This document shows, piece after piece, positions 1 to 4,439 of a stretch of DNA of 6,451 nt; within the stretch, counting starts at the first letter, position 1; each line of letters opens with the position of its first letter. Origin of the DNA: Micrococcales bacterium (GTDB taxonomy: Bacteria; Actinomycetota; Actinomycetes; Actinomycetales; Dermatophilaceae); NCBI GenBank assembly GCA_003157445.1, contig PMJN01000189.1:1-6451 (forward strand), given 5' to 3'. The notes below the pieces were generated by a model, which made no database searches, was not told where the DNA came from, and was given only the letters and a program-made list of their open reading frames with translations. Position numbers and translations under genes: made by a program.

Positions 1-500
1 CGCAGCTTGGAGGCGTTGACCACGTAGCTGGTCGCCACGTCGGCCAGCACCCCGGCCACCGCGATGTCCACATCCGACCACTCGCGCGGCTCGGGAGAGT
101 AGAGGTTGAGCGCCCCGATGATCTGATCGGCCAGCCGCATCGGGATCCCGGCGACGCCAGCCACCGATACGCGCGTGGCTGTGGCGGAGAACTCCGGCCA
201 TCGAGCGGACTCTTTCCGCACGTCGGTCACCCGGACCACCACACCGGTTTCGTAGGCCTCCCGGCACGGGCCTGCCTGCTGCTCCTCTTGGTTTCGTTCC
301 AGCTCTCTGGAAGCCTGACTCACCGCGGTCACGAAGCGCAGGTGTCCCTCCTCAGCCATCGTCACCCCGCTGCCACAGAGGCCCAAAACCGCAGTGACGC
401 TCTCGGTGAGCTCGCTCAGCGCTGCCTCAAGGTCATATCGCACCGGCAGGACCACGGCGAATCGTGACAGTGTCTGGAGAAACAACGGCTGGTCATACAT
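1..500 (-). CDS. GAF-domain protein, probably GAF-ANTAR regulator (partial, C-terminus off the left edge)
   Basis: The minus strand reads open from an ATG at 500 to the window edge, giving 166 residues that begin MYDQPLFLQTLSRFAVVLPV. The ATG follows AAAGGGG with 6 nt spacing, so it is a well supported start. Residues 24-162 look like a GAF sensor domain. Landmarks are GSGVTM (43-48), the AGPCREAYETG segment (76-86), VTDVRKESARWPEF (91-104), GIPMRL (118-123) and IIGALNLYSPEPREW (127-141). This arrangement is typical of actinobacterial GAF-ANTAR proteins, where a C-terminal ANTAR domain binds RNA hairpins and causes antitermination. The ANTAR part would lie outside the window, so its presence is inferred. 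The ligand is unknown. It lies in the same direction as the next two minus-strand genes but 171 bp from the nearest. It could instead be a GAF-only protein. Confidence 0.85.
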   Translation of the reverse strand, partial: MYDQPLFLQTLSRFAVVLPVRYDLEAALSELTESVTAVLGLCGSGVTMAEEGHLRFVTAVSQASRELERNQEEQQAGPCREAYETGVVVRVTDVRKESARWPEFSATATRVSVAGVAGIPMRLADQIIGALNLYSPEPREWSDVDIAVAGVLADVATSYVVNASKL

Positions 501-671
501 CTTGGGCCCCTTTGGTTGGCACCGCCGGTCGGCGGCTCATCGCAGCGCGGGACCGAAACCGAAGGATCGAGAGTCACCGCTCAGGCGCCACATGCTCAAT
601 CGGGACACTACTCGGAATCGCTCGTATCGGACCTATTGGGCACGTGGCTCTCAGACGGTGCGCCGGGCTGG
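501..671. other. intergenic gap upstream of the GAF gene
   Basis: This is the leader of the GAF gene and the 3' flank of the DUF6221-like gene. I see a 5-bp hairpin (CCGCC-GGTC-GGCGG, 522-535) about 22 bp upstream of the GAF start codon and the AAAGGGG ribosome binding site. I could not find a convincing -35/-10 pair on the minus strand, nor a reading frame that looks like protein. Confidence 0.5.
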
Positions 672-1034
672 TCAGAGCCAGGTCGGATCAAAGTCGCAGT
701 GGTCGCAGTGCACTGCTGCGAGCTGTACCAGGGCGCTCTCTGCGACGCGGCGACCGGCAAGGTCGCCGAGCGCATCCAGACGCAGGTACTCGGCGATCAT
801 CACGCGGGCGGCTTCGCACTGGCGCAGGACCCGGGCAGGGCTATGCCGGGCGATGTGTGCGGCTTGCTCGGCCGTCGGGCACCGGCCGTCGGCCAGTACG
901 ACGTAGTGGCCATCAGCGTCTTTGACGTCCCGGTAGGCGTAGAGAGCATGCCAGTCGGGGGAATCCTCGATGGCGGCGGTGGCCATCAGTTCATCCTCAG
1001 CAAGTCGCGCCTCAATGAACTCCACCAGGGTCAT
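672..1034 (-). CDS. DUF6221-like hypothetical protein
   Basis: This encodes a 120-aa soluble protein starting MTLVEFIEARLAEDE. The N-terminal 'F(I/L)xARLxEDE' helix, the AAHIARHSPARVL segment (58-70) with a helix after it, and the C-terminal 'HCDHCDFDPTW' (109-119) match the pattern I associate with DUF6221. That family is small, of unknown function, and common in actinomycetes and sometimes their phages. Other members usually end in something like ADHPDYRPEW; here two cysteines (Cys110, Cys113) occur in that tail together with His109 and His112, which could bind a metal, though this is speculative. No signal peptide or membrane segment is visible. No strong ribosome binding site precedes the ATG. 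GTG at codon 4 is a possible alternative start. A large hairpin lies 26 bp upstream, so it is probably not co-transcribed with hsp20. Confidence 0.75.
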   Translation of the reverse strand: MTLVEFIEARLAEDELMATAAIEDSPDWHALYAYRDVKDADGHYVVLADGRCPTAEQAAHIARHSPARVLRQCEAARVMIAEYLRLDALGDLAGRRVAESALVQLAAVHCDHCDFDPTWL

Positions 1035-1059
1035 GGCGTCATCGCGAACTCGGGCCCTG

Positions 1060-1101
1060 GCCCGGTGGCATAAACCCCTGACAGGGTCTATGCCACCGGG
1101 C
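1060..1101. terminator. large hairpin, terminator-like, downstream of hsp20
   Basis: This is a perfect 13-bp inverted repeat (GCCCGGTGGCATA at 1060-1072, TATGCCACCGGGC at 1089-1101). The 16-nt loop itself contains CCCTG-A-CAGGG (1076-1086). It begins 30 bp past the hsp20 stop and ends before the DUF6221-like gene. Transcripts from either strand would fold. There is no T-tract, as is common for actinobacterial intrinsic terminators. It could instead be a small repeat element or an RNA processing or stability signal. Confidence 0.6.
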
Positions 1102-1130
1102 TGTGCTGACCCTCTTCGATCGGCGCTGGG

Positions 1131-1553
1131 TCACGAGTTGATGGCCTGACCCTTGGCGTTGTTGGCGATCTTGATCTTGCGTGGCTTAGCCTTTTCTGCG
1201 ACTGGAATGGTCAACCGAAGCACCCCAGCGTCGTACTCGGCCTGTACCCGGTCGGTGTCCAGGTTGTCCCCCAGGAACAGCTGCCGGCTGAACACTCCGT
1301 GAGGGCGCTCAGCGGCGATCATCTCAGTGTCCGTGCCATGGGAGCCGGGCCGCTCGGCCTTCACTGTGAGCACGTTGCGCTCGACGTCGAGGTCGACGTC
1401 CTCGACCTTGATCCCTGGCAGGTCGAACTCCACGACGAACTTGTCCCCCTCGCGCCAAGCGTCCATCGGCATAACCGCCGGGCGGGTGGCAGTACCGAAC
1501 ACCTGCTGGGTGAGACGGTCAAGCTCACGGAAAGGATCTGTGCGCATCAACAT
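1131..1553 (-). CDS. Hsp20/alpha-crystallin small heat shock protein
   Basis: This encodes a 140-aa ATP-independent holdase chaperone that binds unfolding proteins in the cytoplasm. The reading frame is open back to 1619, with candidate ATGs at 1559, 1553 and 1547. I chose 1553 because GGGGAG lies 8 nt upstream, and because the resulting [14 protein letters not shown] start is typical of mycobacterial Hsp20s. The N-terminal arm (1-28) is followed by the alpha-crystallin domain (about 29-120), with [17 protein letters not shown] (31-47), the NVLTVKAER strand (60-68) and the signature [12 protein letters not shown] (109-120). The C-terminal tail has an IxI-type oligomerisation motif, IKI (127-129). 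The length is normal. It is divergent from an HspR-like gene, and its promoter overlaps a HAIR-like operator, so heat or stress derepression is likely. The 3' end is followed by a strong hairpin. Confidence 0.93.
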   Translation of the reverse strand: MLMRTDPFRELDRLTQQVFGTATRPAVMPMDAWREGDKFVVEFDLPGIKVEDVDLDVERNVLTVKAERPGSHGTDTEMIAAERPHGVFSRQLFLGDNLDTDRVQAEYDAGVLRLTIPVAEKAKPRKIKIANNAKGQAINS

Positions 1554-1595
1554 CTTCATCACTCCCCTGCTGCTGGTCGCGTTGTTGAGTTCCGG

Positions 1596-1618
1596 TGCGC
1601 TACATAATCTGAAGCGCA
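1596..1618. promoter_or_regulatory. inverted repeat in the hsp20 leader
   Basis: TGCGCT (1596-1601) and AGCGCA (1613-1618) form a perfect 6-bp dyad with an 11-nt AT-rich spacer. It lies just downstream of the predicted hsp20 start of transcription. It could be a second operator or a leader hairpin; nothing decides between them. Confidence 0.3.
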
Positions 1619-1630
1619 TCTCATAGATTT

Positions 1631-1659
1631 TTTATAGCATTTGTGTCACCATAATTCAA
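1631..1659 (-). promoter_or_regulatory. sigma-70-type promoter of hsp20
   Basis: On the minus strand, TTGAAT (-35, 1659-1654) and TATAAA (-10, 1636-1631) are separated by exactly 17 bp, in the only clearly AT-rich island of the region. The matches to TTGACA and TATAAT are 4/6 and 5/6. Transcription would start near 1623-1625, giving a leader of about 70 nt before the ATG at 1553. Confidence 0.6.
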
Positions 1660-1660
1660 G
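1640..1660 (-). promoter_or_regulatory. HAIR-like HspR operator
   Basis: The minus strand reads CTTGAAT, then 7 nt, then ACACAAA. The HspR-associated inverted repeat is CTTGAGT-N7-ACTCAAG, so the match is 6/7 plus 5/7 with exact spacing. It covers the -35 and most of the spacer of the hsp20 promoter, where a bound repressor would exclude RNA polymerase. An HspR-like gene starts 35 bp away, so it may be autoregulated from the same site. Confidence 0.55.
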
Positions 1661-1694
1661 GGGTTCCTGCAGGTCTTGATAGAAGGTGATCCAG

Positions 1695-2000
1695 ATGGCA
1701 GCGACCAACGCTGACCCTGATCCCAACCGTGGTGTGTACGCCATCTCTGTGGCGGCGGAACTGGTGGGTATGGGCTCCCAGACGTTGCGCCTTTATGAAC
1801 GCCGCGGACTGCTCGAGCCGGCGCGCTCCGATGGGGGCACTCGCCGTTACAGCAGCGAAGACCTGGACCGGCTGCGCCGGATCGCCCACCTGGTCGCTAC
1901 CGGCGTGAACCTGACAGGGGTTGCCATGGTTCTCGACCTGCAGGACGCGAACACCCAACTGCGCGCGGATCTCGACAGGCAGGCAGCCCTAGACAGCTGA
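1695..2000 (+). CDS. HspR-like MerR-family transcriptional regulator
   Basis: This encodes a 101-aa DNA-binding regulator. The frame is open from a GTG at 1686, but AGAAGG (1681-1686) sits 8 nt before the ATG at 1695, so I chose the ATG. The MerR-type winged helix-turn-helix is clear: YAISVAAELVGMGSQTLRLYERRGLL (15-40), then the wing GGTRRYS (47-53) and a second helical unit (54-80). A short helix follows that could pair with a partner subunit (81-98). The ISVAAELxGMxxQTLRxYxRxGL pattern and the GVNLxG segment (70-75) resemble HspR, the heat-shock repressor of actinobacteria. At 101 aa it is shorter than HspR (about 125 aa) and lacks a basic C-terminal tail. It is divergent from hsp20, so it most likely represses hsp20 and possibly itself. 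It could act on other targets. Confidence 0.88.
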   Translation: MAATNADPDPNRGVYAISVAAELVGMGSQTLRLYERRGLLEPARSDGGTRRYSSEDLDRLRRIAHLVATGVNLTGVAMVLDLQDANTQLRADLDRQAALDS

Positions 2001-2011
2001 GGCAGGACTGG

Positions 2012-2025
2012 CCTGGCTGTCCAGG
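2012..2025 (+). terminator. small hairpin after the HspR-like gene
   Basis: CCTGG-CTGT-CCAGG forms a perfect 5-bp stem starting 12 nt after the TGA of the regulator gene. It is short and has no T-tract, so termination is only a suggestion. Confidence 0.3.
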
Positions 2026-2228
2026 GCTGTAGCTCCACGCAAGGCGGAGTTATCACTGACTCCTGTTCAGGGACTTGGCTGAGCAGTTTCGCCGTGCGCG
2101 CGGCCCTTCAATCGCCTCTGTGTGCTTGCTCTCTAGAATCTGTGTGAGATGGGGCGTGGGTGCCGTGTCGGTGAAGTGAGGCACAGCAGTGCCCGTGAGC
2201 AGCCCAGCGGCGGTTACCGGCACCGGGA

Positions 2229-2572
2229 GTGTGCCGCACCAAACCTCGCCGCCTAGGGCGAGCAGCAACAGCTAAGCGCAAGTGCGATAACTTGGCTGCT
2301 AGCACCCAGGCCGGGGACCGCCACCGGGATGCCCTGCAGCTCAGCCTGCTGAGCATGCCCTGTGGAGGGAGCAACGAACCGGCCGGTACGGCCGCTGGAG
2401 CTCGCGTTGAAGCCGGAACCAGCCGCTCACCCGTAAGGCGCGGCATAGGCATGGGACTGTCCCGGACAGGGACAGCTACGAATGTGGGAGGCGCCAGCCA
2501 TCTCACGCATCTCGTAACGGGGAGGCTTGACCAGAGCTTCTTCGAACCGGTCGGCAGGTGAGGCGCTCTCCC
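2229..2572 (+). ncRNA. candidate structured RNA, possibly a 5' group II intron fragment
   Basis: Successive hairpins are visible on the plus strand. CTCGCC-GCCTAG-GGCGAG spans 2245-2262. CAGCTAAG (2269-2276) pairs with CTTGGCTG (2291-2298) through one G-U. GCTCAG-CCTG-CTGAGC spans 2339-2354, with a further GCA/TGC pairing outside a bulged A. CGGCCG-GTA-CGGCCG spans 2380-2394, and CTGTCCC-GGACA-GGGACAG spans 2457-2475. Finally GGGAGGCGCC (2486-2495) pairs with GGCGC-T-CTCCC (2562-2572) and encloses smaller helices (2496-2499 with 2524-2527; 2529-2532 with 2549-2552). GTGTG at 2229-2233 fits the GUGYG consensus of group II intron 5' ends, and the general style of the sequence resembles intron domain I. 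No reverse transcriptase, domain V or 3' boundary is present, so an intact intron is excluded. It could be an unrelated RNA, or ordinary GC-rich spacer. Confidence 0.3.
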
Positions 2573-2574
2573 AG

Positions 2575-2661
2575 GCCACCCCATACGACAAGCACCCTCG
2601 CGACCTGTTCATCGTCGGTACACCGGAGGTGGGTGGCATCGCGATGAACGGCACGCCATAG
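2575..2661 (+). pseudogene. possible 3' remnant of a coding sequence
   Basis: One frame reads ATPYDKHPRDLF then IVGTPEVGGIAMNGTP and a TAG at 2659-2661. Third codon positions are mostly G/C and the residue mix is protein-like, unlike the frames just upstream. No start or upstream continuation with the same quality is visible. I do not recognise the protein. The stretch also contains the 8-bp dyad 2607-2614/2642-2649, so it may simply be structured non-coding DNA. Confidence 0.2.
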
Positions 2662-2691
2662 GATCCGTGACAACAAGACCAAAGGATGACA

Positions 2692-2943
2692 ATGACTCAA
2701 AACCCAGCCCACGCAGCTCAGGTGCTCGCCGAGGCCATAAATGACGCCACACACTCTCACGGCGGGCCACGTGACGGAGTCAAGGATAACGACCAAGAGG
2801 TGGCGCAGTCCCTCATAGACGCCATCCGCGCAAACACCGAACGAGGTGCCGAACTGCGAGCTGCGCTGGGGGTGGAGCTCTCCGTTCCTACCCGCATGGG
2901 CAAGAATCTCAAAGCCGCGATGGACGCCTACACCGCGCCGTAG
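2692..2943 (+). CDS. hypothetical 83-aa protein
   Basis: This is a small protein beginning MTQNPAHAAQVLAEAINDAT, with no family I recognise. Two ATGs lie close together, at 2686 and 2692. AAAGG (2681-2685) directly abuts the first and is 6 nt from the second, so 2692 is the better start. It is hydrophilic and Ala-rich, with no Cys, Trp or Phe and no membrane segment or signal peptide. Predicted helices lie at about 5-20, 35-60 and 69-80, separated by a Gly/Pro break (24-27) and a SVPTRMG turn (64-70). It stands alone between two gene-free stretches. The good ribosome binding site and G/C-biased codon thirds favour a real gene. Its role is unknown. Confidence 0.6.
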   Translation: MTQNPAHAAQVLAEAINDATHSHGGPRDGVKDNDQEVAQSLIDAIRANTERGAELRAALGVELSVPTRMGKNLKAAMDAYTAP

Positions 2944-3034
2944 CGCTGAGCTAGACGTTCGTTTAGGCCCGATGATGGCTTTGTCAGGTCAGCTCAGTCA
3001 TGGCTTGCGGTCCCCCAGCCCACGAAGGTGTGCC

Positions 3035-3137
3035 ACCGGTGGGTCTGCAGCAGGTTTGGATCACCCGCCTCTTGCCAGCGAGCAGTGCCGGTTCATGCTC
3101 GCGTGAGGTTGGTCGATTCAGACCTGCTGCCACTGGT
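3035..3137 (+). ncRNA. long imperfect hairpin, candidate structured RNA or palindromic element
   Basis: The stretch folds almost end to end. ACCGGTG (3035-3041) pairs with CACTGGT (3131-3137). GCAGCAGGTTTGGATC (3047-3062) pairs without interruption with GATTCAGACCTGCTGC (3115-3130), using two wobble pairs. ACC (3063-3065) pairs with GGT (3111-3113), CCTC (3068-3071) with GAGG (3105-3108), and GCGAGCA (3078-3084) with TGCTCGC (3096-3102), leaving an 11-nt loop. That is about 37 pairs. All three non-Watson-Crick pairs are G-U when read as plus-strand RNA and would be A-C mismatches on the other strand. It may be a leader of the epimerase gene, an independent small RNA, or a miniature mobile element. 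Confidence 0.5.
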
Positions 3138-3146
3138 CGCCAACAT

Positions 3147-3208
3147 GGGCCATAGGTTCCATGGCCGGTTTGGCATGGTTCATGGTTACTGACCACTTCC
3201 ATGCATGG
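3147..3208. promoter_or_regulatory. cluster of CATGG dyads upstream of the epimerase gene
   Basis: GGCCAT-N7-ATGGCC (3148-3166), a tandem CATGGTT repeat (3174-3187) and the perfect palindrome CCATGCATGG (3199-3208) lie within 62 bp. GGGCCATAGGTTCC (3147-3160) also matches 10 of 14 positions of the DosR core consensus GGGACTWWAGTCCC. The density suggests a regulator-binding region; which protein binds is unknown. Confidence 0.35.
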
Positions 3209-3257
3209 CCTCAGATGATGTGTGCATGATCGGAGCGCGGTCGAAGCCTTTGTGTTC

Positions 3258-3280
3258 TCCGATGATTCGGACACATGTCC
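3258..3280. promoter_or_regulatory. two overlapping dyads just before the epimerase start
   Basis: TCCGA-TGAT-TCGGA (3258-3271) overlaps GGACA-CA-TGTCC (3269-3280), which ends 16 bp before the ATG. A repressor bound here, or a leader hairpin, could control the gene. The second dyad has the compact shape of TetR- or MarR-type operators, but no matching regulator gene is adjacent. Confidence 0.3.
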
Positions 3281-3296
3281 AGATCGGAATGCAATC

Positions 3297-4238
3297 ATGA
3301 AGGTCCTGGTCGTGGGCGGTACCGGGGTCATCGGGCGTGCGCTGGTCCCGATGCTCGCATCAGCGGGACACGAAGTAACCATCATGGCCAGGAGGGTGGC
3401 TGCGACCGCGAGAAGTCAGCGGTACGGCTCTGGTCTGCTCAGAGCAGATGCCCTGGACCCCAAGGCGACCCAGAGTGCCATCGCGCAGGCCGCACCAGAT
3501 GTTGTGATCAACATGCTCACGGCGAATCCGGCACAGCTCAACCCGAAGCGGTTCGCCAACGACCTGGCACTTACCAACCGGCTGCGCATTGAGGGGACCC
3601 GCAACGTCATCGCCGGTGCCCAGGCGGCAGGGGCGAAACGAATCATCAGCCAGGGCTTGGCCTACGCCTACAACCCAGACCCAGATTCGCCAGCCACCGA
3701 GGACGAGCCGCTGTGGATCAACCCACCGAGACAGTTCGTCCCGGCTCTGGCGGCGATAGAAAGCCTTGAGCAACAGACCGCCCGAGTTGGAGGCCTGGTC
3801 CTTCGACTCGGTCACCTGTACGGGCCTGGTTCGATGTATGGCCCCGATGGCTCGTTCACCCAGCAGATTCGAGCCGGCAAGCTCCCCTTGGTTGGTGGTG
3901 GCACCGCGGTGTTCTCTTTCACACACGCAGATGACGCTGCAGGCGCGATACTCGCGGCGGTAGACAAGGACGTCTCCGGCGTCTTGAACATCGTGGATGA
4001 CGAGCCGGCCCCGATGCACGAATGGTTGCCGTACGTGGCGAGCCTGTTAGGTGCACGCGCACCTAAGTCGGCGCCCATCTTCCTTACTCGGCTCGCAGTC
4101 GGCGACTGGGGTGTGGCTTTGATGACCCAGCTTCGCGGAGCTGATAACGCTCGCGCCCGCCTTCAACTGAACTGGCGACCGCGATATCCGAGCTGGCGCG
4201 AGGGTTTTGAGGCCGACCTGGGGTCCAACCGGGCGTGA
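3297..4238 (+). CDS. NAD(P)-binding epimerase/dehydratase-like protein (atypical/extended SDR)
   Basis: This encodes a 313-aa Rossmann-fold protein. The frame is open from 3222, but the conserved N-terminus MKVLVVGGTGVIGRALVPML starts at 3297, so I chose that ATG; GGAA at 3286-3289 is a weak ribosome site. The dinucleotide-binding loop GGTGVIG is at 7-13, D51 ends the second Rossmann segment, and NML (72-74) follows strand 4. LRLGHLYGPG (169-178) and FSFTHADDAAGAIL (206-219) are typical of the extended SDR/epimerase group, as is the C-terminal LNWRPRYPSWREGF (291-304). The catalytic YxxxK is absent: the aligned place reads FVPAL (147-151), just before AAIESLE. This is seen in a subfamily of actinobacterial homologues, which may bind NAD(P)(H) without classical SDR catalysis. 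The substrate is unknown. A rare TTA leucine codon is at 4047. A hairpin follows the stop, so it is probably a single-gene unit. Confidence 0.88.
   Translation: MKVLVVGGTGVIGRALVPMLASAGHEVTIMARRVAATARSQRYGSGLLRADALDPKATQSAIAQAAPDVVINMLTANPAQLNPKRFANDLALTNRLRIEGTRNVIAGAQAAGAKRIISQGLAYAYNPDPDSPATEDEPLWINPPRQFVPALAAIESLEQQTARVGGLVLRLGHLYGPGSMYGPDGSFTQQIRAGKLPLVGGGTAVFSFTHADDAAGAILAAVDKDVSGVLNIVDDEPAPMHEWLPYVASLLGARAPKSAPIFLTRLAVGDWGVALMTQLRGADNARARLQLNWRPRYPSWREGFEADLGSNRA
4047..4066 (+). repeat. 8-bp hairpin with TTA codon inside the epimerase gene
   Basis: TTAGGTGC (4047-4054), ACGC, GCACCTAA (4059-4066) is a perfect stem with a tetraloop, within codons 251-257. Its first codon is TTA, the rarest leucine codon in high-GC actinomycetes. 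Confidence 0.6.
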
Positions 4239-4242
4239 CCGG

Positions 4243-4273
4243 GGCGCCATTCTCCTGACAGGAAGTTGGCGCC
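4243..4273 (+). terminator. terminator-like hairpin after the epimerase gene
   Basis: GGCGCCA (4243-4249) and TGGCGCC (4267-4273) form a perfect 7-bp stem. The loop contains a second small stem, TCCTG-A-CAGGA (4253-4263). It starts 4 nt after the TGA. There is no T-tract. Its apical CCTGACAGG is the same as in the hairpin downstream of hsp20. Confidence 0.55.
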
Positions 4274-4439
4274 TGCGTTCGGCTCAGACGCGCCGATCCC
4301 TTGACATGCTGCCCGGCAGGCAACGAGATGAGCATGGCAGGCCTTCGCGCAGCAGATCGAGCCGGACAACCGCCGGTGTGGGCCTGTGAGCGTTGAGCGT
4401 CTTTTCCGGCGTCCTGCGCTGGGCACATTCGCGGCATAC

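Larger units (their letters stand above)
2001..2691. other. 690-bp gene-free stretch rich in inverted repeats
   Basis: Open frames on both strands here give Arg/Ser/Pro-rich translations without domain logic, and I regard them as non-coding. The stretch instead has many dyads. They include GGCAC-AGCA-GTGCC (2180-2193), CGGCAC-N7-GTGCCG (2218-2236), the series listed under the structured-RNA feature, and GTTCATCG (2607-2614) with CGATGAAC (2642-2649). It also has a direct repeat ATGCCCTG (2329-2336 and 2355-2362). Confidence 0.55.
2944..3296. other. 353-bp gene-free stretch upstream of the epimerase gene
   Basis: No frame here looks like protein. The first half holds the long hairpin at 3035-3137. 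The second half holds a cluster of CATGG-containing dyads (3144-3208) and two short dyads close to the epimerase start (3258-3280). No clear -35/-10 pair is visible. Confidence 0.6.

Noticed and set aside
599..616. DosR-like GGGACACTACTCGG upstream of the GAF gene.
   Set aside because: It matches only about 9 of 14 core positions and has lost the GTCCC half.
394..1073. Three plus-strand open frames opposite the GAF and DUF6221-like genes.
   Set aside because: They are shadows of the minus-strand genes, with low-complexity translations.
2245..2262. Hexaloop hairpin as an ANTAR target.
   Set aside because: The loop GCCTAG lacks the A at position 1 and G at position 4 expected of ANTAR-bound hexaloops, and no paired second hexaloop is seen.
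2453..2463. GGGACTGTCCC as a DosR box.
   Set aside because: The half-sites are right but the spacing is 3 bp too short for the 14-bp core.
2108..2584. Long open frame on the minus strand (158 codons) and overlapping frames on both strands in 2053-2654.
   Set aside because: The translations are rich in Arg, Pro, Ser and Ala with no domain pattern, several frames are open at once as expected in GC-rich DNA, and there is no good ribosome site.
2984..3385. Minus-strand open frame of 133 codons across the epimerase leader.
   Set aside because: It runs over the long hairpin and into the epimerase start region, and its translation has no recognisable pattern.
4301..4306. Perfect TTGACA as a -35 box for adhE.
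   Set aside because: At 16-18 bp downstream there is only CGAGATGA, a poor -10, so I do not call a promoter.
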